A DNA stretch of 64,000 nt from Castanea sativa (GCF_040712315.1 NC_134014.1:8216244-8280243); one strand, 5' to 3'. Shown: positions 46,126 to 59,289, counted from the stretch's first letter. The notes: generated by a model from the sequence alone, not told the origin. Numbers and translations: made by a program.

Positions 46126-48930
46126 TTTTATTACATTTTTCATCACGTTAAATTGATTGTATTAATAATCAAGAACAAAAGTTGTGATCCTTTTCAAGTT
46201 CAATTAATTTTAATGTAACCATCGAACTAGTATTGGTGACCCTGTTGCCAGCTGTTCAAACTTAAAATGCCACAAGATCTTATCAAAATAAATCACTATT
46301 AATATATAGTTGGCACTCTACCTATAGAGAAATTATACAGTCCTTTGGTGGACTACGTCACTTGTCTACCATTCCACTAAAAGACTCACACTTGTTTAAA
46401 ATTGCTGAATCAATAATCAGTTTCTATTTTAAAAAAATTTCTAACTCAACAATTTTAAACAGGTGTGTCTTTTAGTGGAATGATAGACCACGTCATTTGT
46501 CCACCATGTAGACCTTATAATTTCTCCAACCAACAAAGCCATGAACTTGTAAATTCCAAAGCAGCCCGTGGATGGTGTTAGAGTTAGATCACATAGTAAA
46601 TGAATAAAATAAAATAAAATAATTGACAAACTTTTACACATTCCTTGGTAAATTTTCAATAGTTTACATTTGAACCAATCACTTTATTTATTAGTCTATC
46701 ATCATTAATTTATGACATTAACAAATATCAAATTTTTTTATGTACGTAGACTTTCTCATGGACCATATGCCTTCTAATATATATATACTTTCAATCATTC
46801 TCAAAAATAATATATATTTCCAAAACTTTCGGCTGCAATAAAGTTGAGGTAGGTTGTGTACTTGTAAGTTGTAACTCTCCAATTCCCCATTCCCAATTCT
46901 AACGGTGAGTATACTTTGTTTTTGGGCCAAAATAAGACGACATCGAAAATACATTTGAACAGTCTAAGAATATCAGTGTTAAATTGCTAGACCACGTCGA
47001 CGTGACGTGCTTTCTCTTATTTGTTCAAATTTATGGCTGTCTTAACGTGTCGAGATCGTGCAACTTTCCAACCTTATCTGTTTGTAAAATACTAATTTTA
47101 TCCATATTTGCAGTTTCAAAAAAAAAAAAAAAAAAGTCAATAACATGATAGGAAAATTAAGAGAAATATTATGTCTACAATATTTTCATAATAAATTTTA
47201 AATGACAAATTATTATTAGAATCAATATTAACTAAACATCTATATATAATTTATTGTAAAAATATTGAAGTTGTAGCATTTATCTAAAATTATACAGCCT
47301 TGCTCTTAATTCGTTTTCTTCCACGTACCTAAACACATTAGCTAGGTAAAAGTACGCTATATTCAATTCCATTGTTTTCAACTTTCTATATATGTTCATG
47401 CCATTATTAATTTAAAAACTCACAAACATAACGGTGAATAAAGTTAAATCCACTAAAATATCAACAATTTTTTTTTTTGAGAAAAAAAATATCAACAAAT
47501 TGATACAACGAATATATATAGCATGAATTTTTATTTATTTATTTTTAAATTTTGATAATGAAGATAGCAAGATTATTAAAAATTGTCATTTTCTTGGAAA
47601 ATGATACTGACTGTTCAATAAATTCACCAAAAGAAAAAAATGGGCACTTTGTCACTCTCTTTGAAAACACGTAACTTTCTCAATCTAGTTTTTTTCTTTT
47701 TTTTCTTTTTTCAAACCTCTCAATCTAGTATGTAATACTTGAAAGCATTACTCATTCCTCTACTCACATATGAATCATTGATCTTATTACAAATTTCACA
47801 CGTAAACACACTACCAAATTAATACTACTAGTAATAAATCGCAGGCTCCTATAGTCTTCCTAGTTCCTACCCTGGGCCGGCCTTAGCCTAGGCCACCGCC
47901 TAGGGCCCTACTAGAGGAAGGCCCCAAATTTTGGAATAAAAATTGATATATTCATAATAAAAAAATAGGAGATATAGGAAAAAAAATTAGTTTTATAATT
48001 TTCCTTTACTTTTAAGAAGTCTCAAAGTATTAAGTAATGCTAAAGATAATATAATTTTAAATATATGGGTCTTACATATAGAGTAATGCTATAGTTTTAC
48101 AAACTATATTACAACATTTTTACAAACGGTTGTTATGGCTAAATTCTTATTGGTTCTCATCTAGACCCACCGATAACATCACTTTTTTATTTATCTATAA
48201 TCATTCACCACATCATTAGTTTGTAAAAGTTTTTGTAAAAGAGTTTGTATCTCTAACATTTTTCCTTACAAATATATGTGTCACTAATCGCAAGAAATAA
48301 TTCAGATAAGAAAATACTAGAAATTTTATTAATTTTACTTGAAAGTTTTACAAATTGATGTGACAATTAATATGATATGTAGATGTTAATAACCTATTAA
48401 ATGCATTTTTGAATTATTTTTTGTGATTGATTATACAACTTTGTAAGCCTCATATTGTACAATTTATAATATCCCTAACATTATTCATTCAAATACTTGT
48501 TTATTATCTTCTCGAAGTGTCACTAATCACATTCATTTTTACATCATTTGAAAGTTTTTTTTAGTAAAATTTGATATAAGTTTAGTAATTTTCCAAAAAA
48601 TAAAAACATATTACAAAAATAGAAGAAATAAATTTTTTTTATAAAATATTATAAAATTAAATACTGATTAAATATTATTTAAATGATAACAAAAAAATAA
48701 AGAAAAAAAGAGCTCATTTAAATATATCAACTCAGTTCTTCAAATTTGTTGGGCCCTTACCCATTACTCGGCCTCTTTCGTCAACGTACATCACTGTTAT
48801 CCAACTGCTTGTCTTAATTACCTTTGGTGCAAATTTATGAATCCCTTCGCTACTTTCCCCTCCTATAACAATGCCAAACATTAATAGCTCTTTCACACTT
48901 GCCCTTTTGACCCAAACCCATCTCTACCTT
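46126..48930. other. No gene seen; upstream region of the CASPL1E-like gene
   Basis: AT-rich intergenic sequence. An inverted pair of about 45 bp (CACACTTGTTTAAAATTGCT near 46387 and its complement near 46444-46470) flanks a short AT loop. No coding frame was recognised. Confidence 0.4.
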
Positions 48931-48933
48931 CTC

Positions 48934-48943
48934 TATTTATAAG
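48934..48943 (+). promoter_or_regulatory. TATA box of the CASPL1E-like gene
   Basis: TATTTATAAG lies 76 bp upstream of the start codon and is followed by a CT-rich leader (CCCCCTCTCTCTCTCTC), a common plant core-promoter layout. Confidence 0.65.
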
Positions 48944-49018
48944 CCTCCCCACTCTTTTTTCTTTTGCCCCCTCTCTCTCTCTCAAAAGGGTTACTGCTTT
49001 TCTGTGTGTTCTTTGAAA

Positions 49019-52000
49019 ATGGAGAACCAAAACAAGGTCAGTATGGGTACTATGGATGGGTTGCAGAATATAGAGAAGGAAATGAAGATGGCAAATCAAA
49101 GAACAGCCAAGAGTCGTGAATTACTTGTAAGGCTTTTGGCATTTGCTCTAACTTTTGTTGCTGCTATACTTTTTGGGATAAACAAGCAGACCAAGGTTGT
49201 CCCGGTTCTGATCACCCCAACCCTGCCACTCAATGTTACTGTTTCTGCTAAGTGGCATTACTTGTCTGCCTTTGTGTAAGTTATTCCTTTAATTCAGATG
49301 TCCTTTTTCTTTTCATTAAGTTTGATTATGAACAAAAAATATTTCATAATTGTTGGGATGACATGTTATAAATGTTATTCAAAGTATATCAATGGTAAGA
49401 GAAGGTATACCATGAATCTGGTGCATGTATATTTTTTCGGAAAATTATTGTATGAAACGGTCTGACGAGACTTATGTCTCAATGACATAGGAGTCCCACA
49501 TGCGTGGGAGATATAAGTCTCATGCAGATACTTTCTCCTCTTCCCTTTCATATGGAAGTAGACCTTATTTGCGTGGGTCAACTTCTATGTGAGAGGGAGG
49601 AAACATACACTAGATACATGATATATTTTCTTCAATAGTGGAGTAAAGCTATGTAGAAATGATGCACGAATTATGATTTGTCATCTCAGTAAATTATGAG
49701 AAAAGTGAAGAAATTTTTTTATGTCTATAGTATTGTTCTCTTCTTTTGGTATGAGGTTATTAAAATCTGAATGGATTAGACTTTACTTTAATATTAGTAT
49801 TTAAACAAAATTTGACCAATATTTTTTTGATATAATTTTTTGAATTATTGATGACGACGTGATCAACACAAAATCTAGTCCAATCATTTCAAACTAAACA
49901 TCATTAGCTTTATTATAATTTAATTATATATTAGATTCGATACAATTTTTCAATGAATATGTTAGCTCAAAGGTGTTTGCTAATCAAAGAGTAGGGTTTT
50001 TTTTTTTTTTTTTTGAAAATAAACAAGTAGGGTTTTAAATAGACAAAATTGAATTGATTGTCAAAAGGTACAAACCAAGCTCGAGTTGATCACCAAAGTA
50101 GATTACATATTTAAACTTGATTCATTTGCTTATTGAATAAGCTCAAATTTTATGGTAGAATGTTCTATTTCTACAATTCTTTCCCGGTAAGTGATGTTAT
50201 TAGCACATACTACTCATAAATTTTGAGAAAAGTTAACAAAAATGCCTCACATAGCCAACCCTAGCCATAGGGCAGTAATCATCACTATATAAAGCACAAG
50301 TTAGCCTAATATTTTAAGGACTTACATGTATCTACAATTTGCCTTTGTCATAAGCTATGAAATGGACCATGTTATTGATACATTAAAAATAATAAAATTG
50401 CTATAAGAACTTATTTACGCACTTACACACTCTGATTTCAAATTTATATAAATATCTCTTATATATGCATAAATTTAAACTTATAACATCATATATACTC
50501 ATGAATTAATTTATTTATGAACATGTTATTATATTGGAGCTTATCTTGATTAATAGTTGAGCCAAAATCTAAACTTGAGTTTGTCTCATTTACTAACCAG
50601 AAACAAATAGAATTAAGTTTTATTTTAAAAGAAAAATGTTAATGAATACCCTAACAGCATTGGTTTATAGGGTATTTTTTTTAAAAAAAATTATGAAAAA
50701 AGAAAAAAAAAACATATTTTTGACATATTTTAATATTTATCATAAAATGGTATTAAAAATTTTTAAAAATAAACTTTTAACAAATGTTCCAAAAGTATAG
50801 TTAATATGATTTTTTTTTTAATTTGAATAACTTATAAACAATTTGGTTTATTTATAGGTCCACTAACAATAATAAAGCTGAAAAAAACAAAAAACTTCAA
50901 TTAATACTCTCAACTGCTTGCAAACATTGAACTGACCTTTGATTACTTCCATCCTACAACACACTCTTTATAGACGTCACCTTCATACAGCTAGACTTCT
51001 CTCAAAAAAAAAAAAAAGAGCTAGACAAAGCAACCGTTCAATTGTCGCCGGCACTGCAATTAATATTGTCTTTAATCATGTGATGTTGAAATTACAAATA
51101 CAATTTGAAATTGGATCGATGGTGGATACATCACTCGTCAACTCAAGTTGGAAGATCATCCATTTACTTCTCCAATTATGTAAAACTAGTGTTGTGTCAC
51201 CATCAAGATGGTCCCATATAGATACATATTGCCAAAAATCCCATCCTCTCAACTTATTGACTTTTCTTTTTCTTTTTCTTTTTCGGTGAAAATGAAATTT
51301 AATTAAAACAAACTAAACAGTACAAAGTCTATGGTAGAAAACACTTCAAATATCAGCATATAATTCGTACAATATAAAGGAAGGAAGATTTGAATACACA
51401 ACAAAATTATCATCAATAGAAGCTCCTTCCTTAGCCAAAAAGCCTACGTATTAATTTCCAGTGACAGATGATCTATTATTGACTTATTGAGTACATATTG
51501 ACTGATTGAGACAAATAATATAACCTCAATAATAGATCGTGTGTTTCCCAAACCAAAGGATAATTTATTGTTTATGTTAGTAACAATTTGTATTAGCATG
51601 TAAATATATAAAATTGCTCTATTAATTTATCTTTTTGAATGACAATTATATTTCCCTTCCAATAATATTACTGCTTTAAACATATTTTGGAAATTCAGTT
51701 ATTTTAGGAATCAACATTTCTTTTTGATCTTTGTACTAGGTATTTTGTGGCATCAAATGCCATAGCATGTTCATATGCAGCCCTCTCTATTCTCCTCCTA
51801 TTCACAAGCAAAGGTGAAAACAACATATTACTCAAGATGATTATCATCCTGGATACACTAATGGTTGCGTTACTCTTCTCCGGCAACGGAGCCGCCACTG
51901 CCATTGCCTTAATGGGCTACAAAGGGAATTCTCATGTGCAGTGGAAAGAAGTTTGTAGTGTGTTTGGAAAATTTTGTGACCAAGGTGCAGCTGCTATTGG

Positions 52001-52085
52001 CCTTTCTCAGCTTGGATCACTAGCATTTCTGTTGCTAGTTCTCATGTCTGTTCTCAGCTCCAACAAAAGGTCATCTAATTATTAG
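49019..52085 (+). CDS. CASP-like protein, subfamily 1E type, two exons, 200 residues
   Basis: Four-helix membrane protein of the CASP-like family. Exons are 49019-49275 and 51740-52085, joined by a phase 2 intron of about 2.5 kb (GTAAGT...CTAG). The start is the ATG giving MENQNKVSMGTM. The chosen subfamily rests on the loop KQTKVVPVLITPTLPLNVT and the helix ALSILLLFTSKGE, both 1E-like. Helix 1 holds the conserved Arg (ELLVRLLAFALTFVAAILFG), helix 3 the conserved Asp (IIILDTLMVALLFSGNGAAT), and the loop KEVCSVFGKFCDQ the two Cys. Compared with the 1D-like gene at 28168-30738, the first intron is at the same codon and phase (after the AFV codon). The second intron, after FWDV in 1D, is missing at the equivalent LDTLMV position. 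Confidence 0.9.
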
Positions 52086-53150
52086 AATAAAATTGTCAAC
52101 TACTATGATGTTTTTAGATTTTGGGCCTTGTTCTCTAATCTCCAAAGAGCCCAATTGTATCTTCTTCTTTTGTTTTTTGCTTTTTTGTTTTTTCCCTTCA
52201 GTCGTGGTTGGTCTGCTTATGATTATGTCATGTGAAAGAGTACTTATATTTTCAATATCTTTGTCACAATAATTTTTATAAAATATTTCACAATTATCGT
52301 CAAGATGCCAAATTGTTAATGATAAATAATGTGGTGTTTATTAAATTTCTAACTTTTATCTCAGAAGTTCCTCAAAAAAAAATATAACTTTTATCTCAGA
52401 AAGTTATGGCTACCATTCCTATACGGCTTGTTATCAATTTCCCTTCTTCTTTCTTTTTTTATTTTATTTTATTAGAGTAGAAATTTCGGAGTGCTTATAT
52501 ATGAAAGTTGTGGCTGTCATATAGTGTCATTCCAAGATCAAATTGATACTTTGAGCTATTAATTTCAATGAAGTTCTTGTTGAACTATATATGTAATGTG
52601 CTTGAGTGCTTTATTGCTGTGGTTTGCTCGTGTAGAAGAGTTTGTTTTTATTAGTTTATTAAGTTTAGAAAATAAGTTGGATAAGAGTATAATGATATTT
52701 AGTAAAAATAAAAATTTCAGAAACTGTACATAAATCAAATAAATTGAAAATAAATTATAATAAATGATCCTTGGTATGTTCAGGATGTAAGCCCAAGACT
52801 TGATTATGTATATATTCACATTTTTTTTTCCCTTTTTGGGTTGAGAATATGCATAGACATGGGTTGACTAAAAACAAAAGGTTTTTATTTTATACATTTT
52901 TTATAATAACAACAATAGCATAACACACACAGACTCTCTCTCTTTTTGTTGAGAAACATAACACACTCTCTTGGACCAACACACACACAAAATGTCATAA
53001 ATATTTGCACTTAAATCAGCTTTCCTTTGGGACGAGATCACCAATTCATTACTTTGAAATTAGTTCCCAAACAAAGTGTTAAAACAAAAAAAGAAAAAGA
53101 AAATAGTATACTTTAGGAGTTCGACCTTATTGGTCGAACAAGCTGAAGAG
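52086..53150. other. No gene seen; 3' flank of the CASPL1E-like gene
   Basis: 3' untranslated region, then AT-rich sequence. The minus-strand frame at 52565-52819 is hydrophobic low-complexity sequence without family resemblance. Confidence 0.4.
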
Positions 53151-53152
53151 AT

Positions 53153-53293
53153 GGGGCTCATTTGGTAAGAAATTTATAGTAATGTTGTTTAAATTTTGTG
53201 AAAATATGTATGGATAAAAAAGTATGTGAAAATACGTATTGTGGTGTTTAAACAACAGTTTTCGTTGTTTAAACACCATTACTAAACGGGGCC
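53153..53293. mobile_element. hAT-type MITE, copy 1
   Basis: The left end GGGGCTCATTTGGTAA and right end TTACTAAACGGGGCC are inverted repeats. The interior shares GTTGTTTAAATTTT, AATACGTAT and GTTGTTTAAAC words with 61299-61443. The length of about 140 bp and GGGC-type ends fit a small hAT MITE. No clean 8-bp duplication was seen. Confidence 0.65.
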
Positions 53294-54796
53294 ATAGTCA
53301 CTTGTACAACTTTACCATAAAGTAACTACTTGAAATTCTTCTTGTACAATCCTAAGCAATTGGTATCAGTGGCTAACCTCTGGATTTATCTAGGGAAATC
53401 GGCTCTATCATTGCTGACAATAGAAAGCAATTTTGTCCAAAATCTCTTATTATTTTTATTTTTATTTTTATTCTTAGATTGCCAAGTTTGTTGCCCATAA
53501 TCTTGCAAAATGGGTTCCTCTTATAACAGGGGCCATTCCTATCTCTCAAGTTCTTTCTCGGTCTTTATCAAGGAGCTCTCAGATGAAGAGATCCTTTGAT
53601 TTCCCCTATTTTTAATAACTCTTTTGTTATGCAGAAAACAAATTAACTTAAGTAGAGATTCCTACTTTCTAGTGCTCAAAATTTCTAACATAATCATAGC
53701 TCATTTATGCCCAAAAAAAATTTGAATTGGAGTGAAACATCACATATAGATTGTAGAGGACGAGTTTTTCTTGAAACTTTTTTTTAAGCATGTTTGGCAT
53801 GACAAAAGTTAGCTTTAGAAAACTACATAAAAGTATACAAACTAGATCATTTCAAAGTTAAATTTTAACAAAAATACACCACTATGAGGGTGGTTAAGTA
53901 TTTAACCAAAACAAAAAAGTGAATGTTATTAGTTATTTTGATGGGAGTCCAAGACATTTCCCAAAATAATACTAAAAAATAAAACTCTATTAAAAATTTT
54001 AGACAGTGAGTAGAGAAAAGAGATTGCACTTTGTAGAGTACATGTTTCGTGCTCTCCAAGTACAAATAGACAGAATAAAAATCTTGTCTTACTCTACATG
54101 TTCTATTTTATAAAATTGGCAATAATACACGTGAACCTAACTGATTCCCATGGCTTATATAAGCAGCAAGTCCTCAAATTTAATATTTCAACTATCAATT
54201 TCTTCCTCTATTAATTGCAGAAAAAACTTTCTCAAAAAAAAATATATATATATTGCAGAAAAACACCAAAATATTTGTCCTAAAATTCTTCTTAAATAAA
54301 CAATTAACTATATACATAAATGAAACTCAAAAAATAGAACACTGAATCGGAATGTGATGGTCCAAAACTACATCCAAGGTAATCTCTAAGAATGGACACC
54401 GTTAGTCATTTACACTTCATATTCAATATATATATATATAATTCCTCACCATACCCACTTTCAAAATGTGCATGCAGATTGTGATTTGCCTAATCATTGT
54501 TTCCCGATAAACACACCAACGTGTAGTCAGTGAGATCAGCACCGTCCAATCCTCATAATAATCATCCCAACCAAACAAAAAAAAAAAGAGGCTATTCAAC
54601 CTTTTACTTATATATCAAAATCGCATATATTTTAAAATGTTTTACTTTAATCTCTATATTTTTTTTTAAATTGTTTAAAAATAGTCTTTAATCATTGAAT
54701 CAATGTAGAATATGCTGACATGACAAATAAATTTCGTGCCACTCATAGGTTCTAAATTATCAAAGTCACATTGATTTTATAAATTTGATTTAATAC
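53294..54796. other. No gene seen
   Basis: Intergenic AT-rich sequence with no recognisable gene or transposon ends. Confidence 0.4.
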
Positions 54797-54801
54797 ATTA
54801 G

Positions 54802-55533
54802 TGTAAGTGCACAATTGCACCTGGACCCAAAGAAGATTATGGGCTCAGGCCCAATGAGCCTTAAACAATAAAATTCGTAGAGTGTAGGCTTGAAACCTAG
54901 GTTAAAAGTGCTGGGAGCTTGATAACAGGCTTTTATAAACAAATACAGATAAATAACGAACGATAATTGCAAATAGATCTCCTCGGACCCTAGCCGAGGA
55001 CTACCTCTTTATTATTTCTCTTTCTTTCTTACAGGTTACAATCCTTAATTTCTTTTCTTGTTCTTTAGAGAGAGAGAGTAAGCGAGAGAGCCAAAAAGAG
55101 AGAGAGATCCCCATTCTTTTCTATTCCTCCCCCTTAAATACCCCTTTTTTAGATGCCTTTTGGGACCTTGACTAGAAGTTTCTGCCATACTGTTTAGGGG
55201 GTCACTTCCCCATTAATGCGGCCAGGGAGGTAGGTGCAGAGTCTTTAATGCGAAGGTGGCAGCCTTTGCTCTAGATATTTTCCTTAATACTGGTGTATCG
55301 AGAAGGTTCAGGGTTTCCCCCTTTAACCATTAGTCTTTCTAGAGTTGAGCTTTGACTTTCATAATGAAGCTTTGAATTCTCTTGGGCTTGTCCGAGGAGA
55401 AGTTCGTCCTCGGCTCCACCCTTGGACCCTCGGCGTATTGGCCAATTTATAGAGTTTAATTCTGGAGCAGGTCGGCCCTTCATGCTACAGTCCAAAGGCC
55501 CATATGCCCATTTGGGTCCTTTCACTCCCCACA
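54802..55533 (-). mobile_element. Solo LTR, family A, copy 3
   Basis: Plus-strand ends TGTAAGTGCACAATTGCACC and CACTCCCCACA. Perfect 5-bp duplications ATTAG lie at 54797-54801 and 55534-55538. 732 bp. It shares CCCAATGAGCCTTA and CATTAATGCGGC words with copies 1 and 2, and has a CTTAAATACCCC-type promoter segment. No internal region is attached. Confidence 0.9.
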
Positions 55534-55555
55534 ATTAGCATTTTTCATCAATTTT

Positions 55556-55712
55556 GTTTTTTTAAAGAGAGTTTTAACCTATAGCGTCCGCTTCTGATAA
55601 TAGCTCTTTATCATCAGACCAAGACACCAATCAGTTTTTGGTGTAAGCGGGGATTGAACCCTAATTTTCTTATTTAACCATAAAAGATTTTACCAATTGA
55701 GTTAGTTGGAAC
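55556..55712 (-). mobile_element. tRNA-derived SINE with target-site duplication
   Basis: On the minus strand: an A-box-like TAACTCAATTGGTAA, a B box GGGTTCAATCC, a body containing TGGTCTGATGATAAAGAGCT and AAGCGGACGCTATAGG, and a short A-rich tail. Flanking near-repeats of AATTGATG(G)AAAA on both sides look like the target-site duplication. It stands just outside solo LTR copy 3. Confidence 0.72.
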
Positions 55713-56050
55713 CCATGTTATTTTCCATCAATTAGACAATAGAAAAGACTTTTGAAAGACATTTTAAAGCGTAAGAACAATATGAAAATAAATGCTAAAA
55801 GTTATGGACAAAATATGCAATATTATGAAACATAAATGGTAAAAACAAAAATGAAAGTGAATTAATCAAAACTATATATAATTGGTTTTGGAGGTAACAC
55901 ATACAAAGCACATTCTCACAAAGCCTATACTGGCAAATCTGTGTGTTCAGAATTATATTCCTACAGTTTCCTTAAACCAATCAAACTTCTTCTTCTTCTT
56001 TTTTCCTATCACATTCGCCACCAAAGTACCGTTTGAAATTTATAGGGCAA

Positions 56051-57272
56051 ATGGAAAGTGAAAGCCAAGAAAAAGAGGAGGAGATAGGAAAATTTCTATT
56101 GGACATTATGAAGGACTACAGTGACCCTGTGATACCACCACTGTCACAAATATCAACTTTGCATGAGCCTGAAATTGTGTGTGTTGAAAAGGGTTCGAGC
56201 TCAAGAAAGCGTGGGAGACCACCAAAAGGCACAGCTAGAAGTGAAAGTGTCCAGAAAGAGAGAGATAGGAGGTTAAAGATGAGTCAGAATTATGATTATC
56301 TTCAGTTGAATGTCCCTGATCTCTTTCCCAAGGTTAGGGGGTTATTTCTTATTTCATTTTCAATAATATTATTGGTTCATATGCTTAGTTATATTTCGTT
56401 ATAAAAGTTAAAAAAAAAAAAACAAAAAAACAAATTTAGATTGTATGGAATTCAAATGGGGTTCCCTTTAAGTTTATGAGTAAAGTTTTTACATTTTATG
56501 ATTCAATGTTTCACATAATATTCTTTTTTAAGTGTCTCAACACAATGGTTCTTAACCTTAACTCTCTACTCTCCTATGGCGAATGGGTTGTATGTTTGTG
56601 TTTCATGGATGTGTTTCATGGTTCACAAGCACAAATCTTCTTGATTAAGATTTCAATTTTAACTCGAAAGCTATTATGTTCCTCTAAAATTTTGGATCAC
56701 AAATGTCACAAAAATTTGTCAATCAAAGCATGTGGGTCTTAATCTCTCTCCTATGGTGTACCAAATTATTTTATATGGCTAGTCACAAATTTTGATTATT
56801 TTTAACATGCCAGATACTAATTGCCTACATGGTATATGGGTTTTTATTTGGATTTTAGTATATATAACAATGTTTTGTGTTTGTTGTTATTTTATGTCAT
56901 AAGGCTACAAGGGAGAAGATAGTTTCTGAAACTGCGAAGTATATAATTCTTCTTGAAGAAAAGAAAAGGCAGTTGGAGAAGCTTAAGGAATCATCAGAAT
57001 CAATGGCACCAATTAGAGGGACAGTTACTAACTCGAATTCCTCTGACAATGTCATTGTCTCAAGCAATGTTACCTTTTTTGGGATTCAAATGTTGGCGAA
57101 ACAAGGCCTATTAACAAAGATTTTCATGGTGTTTCATAAGCACCAAGCAGAAGTCTTGGCGGCAAATATTGCAGTTAACCATGGGCAAGTGATGGTTACA
57201 ATTACAGCGTGTGTTAATGGCAATGGAGGCAATACCGTTGAGAAGATTAAGAAGGAGATTCTAATTTTATAG
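56051..57272 (+). CDS. Atypical bHLH transcription factor with AT-hook and ACT-like C terminus
   Basis: Exons are 56051-56332 and 56904-57272, with a phase 0 GT-AG intron inside the HLH loop; the product is 216 residues. The start is the first ATG, MESESQEKEEEIGK. Residues 52-60, RKRGRPPKG, form an AT-hook core. The basic region SESVQKERDRRLKM keeps the E-R-x-R-R core (residues 70-74), but the usual His four residues before the Glu is Ser. Helix 1 is about 75-88, the loop LFPKATR, and helix 2 EKIVSETAKYIILLEEKKRQ runs into a Leu-rich coiled segment. The C-terminal part from about SNVTFFGIQMLAKQGLLTKI to KIKKEILIL resembles the ACT-like dimerisation domain of many plant bHLH proteins. The target genes and subfamily are not clear. 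Confidence 0.86.
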
Positions 57273-58910
57273 GTTCCAATTTTCATTTTTCAATTCCAAG
57301 TATATATTTTTTGAATCCGGATTATTCAGACGTTAAATTATTTATTGAGTAAATATGTCAAAGAAAATGTACAGACACAAAAAGATCGAGTACAATAGTT
57401 CACAAATTTTGATGTCTTAGGACACGCTGAATATATTGGGCTCAACCTTTTTCTCTCTTCTTCTCCTACTTCTTCTTTTACACCTTTTTTTTTTTTCTTG
57501 TTTTCTTTGTTCTTTTTTGTATGAGTTTGGAATAAATTTCGGTTTTTCTTTTTGTTGTTGTTGAAAGTTGACAAATATTCAGTTGTGAGGCTTCAAAAAA
57601 TTATACTCAAACAAATAAATTGAAAGGTTCGAAGGGGGAAAAATATTCACACTCACCTTTTGTTTTTCGTTTGTATGTTTTTCTTGTTGTACAAGCAAGA
57701 ATACAAAATTCAGGAGCTTTATAGAATTACCAAGAAGACATTACTCAGATTGGGGTCAGAGAATGTTGTAGCAAGGGAAAAGTATTTGCACTAGGAAAAA
57801 TACAAGAATGTTTTAAGTAAAAAGATGAAGTTGTTAAGTAAGTCTCAATCATTGCAATATAGTGAGCCCACGCGTATTGTAGTTTTATTTTGTACCATCT
57901 TATGGTTATTGTTATTTTTTATCACATTTCTTGCTAGCCACGCCATTTAGTTTAGGGAAAAATTGGAAAGCTTTTATTATCTCTGTTTCATATAAAACAA
58001 GACTGAAAATATGCTTTTGATGAGGACACGTCCTAAATATGTTCCTCGCATATGGGTTTGTTCCAATGTTTCTATGTTCCGTTGAGGCCAGGAGTGGAAC
58101 TTTGACAATGACCCAAGTTGCCCATCGACAATTAAAGTGTTGAGATGGCCTAGACTAAACTGGAATGCATTTATCTTTATATATGGAATGCATTTCTTAC
58201 TGCAAAAATGTTATATCACTTATATGGAAGCATCCCATACATACCTATTTTGTTCCAATATTGGCCTGAATTTCCAAAAAAATTCTCTTCAACTTTTGGT
58301 TATTGAACAACGTTCTTGAATCTAAGTATGCTCTTTTACTTCTCACTAAAAAATGTGGTCAATCCACAAGAGAAAGAAAATAAGAAAGAGAGGAGGCGCT
58401 TTTCAAGCCACATTTTTTTTTTATACTAAATTTTAATTGAAAATGATTTTCTCATAATTTAAAATGACAGTTTTATTAAGAGATATTTTCATAATAAATT
58501 GGTTACATGGACTAATTTTATCACATGACCACTTTCTGTCACGATTAATGAAGTTAATTATGCCATTTTTTTATACCTCTAAGATCAATGCCACTAAAGA
58601 AGCTGGGAGGGGATTCGTGTAGCGATAGCCCCAACTTTCCCAAGTGGTCCCAAGTATGAGTACAAGGGTTTTAAACTTAATTTCCCAGCTAAAATCAGAA
58701 CATACCAAAATCTTACCAATATAGTATGTCAAAAGTAGAAAGCCGAATGGTTGAGAAAGAAATAATGTTGCCATACCACGTAGGGCACTTACAACAATCT
58801 AGTGTGCTGGTAGAGGCAAGCAAAATTTAAGCTCAACTCTATTACAGGACCGTGTACATTTGGAAGCAACCAAGCTCTATCTATGAAAAATTAGAAATCA
58901 GTGTAAATCT
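57273..58910. other. No gene seen; bHLH 3' flank and intergenic
   Basis: 3' untranslated region of the bHLH gene, then AT-rich sequence. The frames at 57338, 58137 and 58571 lack recognisable motifs or conserved composition. Confidence 0.4.
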
Positions 58911-58934
58911 GTTCCTAGAAACAGATGCCCAACG

Positions 58935-59289
58935 ATTGTTTTATTAAATCAGATACTCTGATCCTTCTCCTCTCAACAAAACTCACCAAAATTCTATGAC
59001 TATGCCGCACCAATCTACCAGTGGGTCCACAATATACAGCATGAGCATGTAACAGAAAAATGAATGGCAACAATTGTAGAGACGCAAAAGAATTACATCC
59101 AAAAAGAGAAGAAGGATCTTTGTCTTGGTCAGAGGATGCGGATGCGGGCTTTAGAAGTCTTTTGTAAAGAGGGAAATTATTGAGGTGTTCATTCTCAACC
59201 AGTATTGGCTGAAACACAGGGACATCTCTCTGGTACAAGATACAATGAGTGCAAAGAGCTTAGATCTTCACTTTCAGCGCCAATTTTCT
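58935..59289 (-). other. Probable 3' untranslated region of the unknown minus-strand gene
   Basis: Continues downstream of the TGA at 59290. On the minus strand it ends near a TTTAATAAAACAATCG polyadenylation signal at about 58935-58950. The open frame 58915-59238 within it has no family resemblance and is treated as chance. Confidence 0.45.

Noticed and set aside
58571..59238. Minus-strand frames of 67 and 107 codons as an extra gene
   Set aside because: They lie in or beyond the probable 3' untranslated region of the five-exon gene and lack any recognisable motif.
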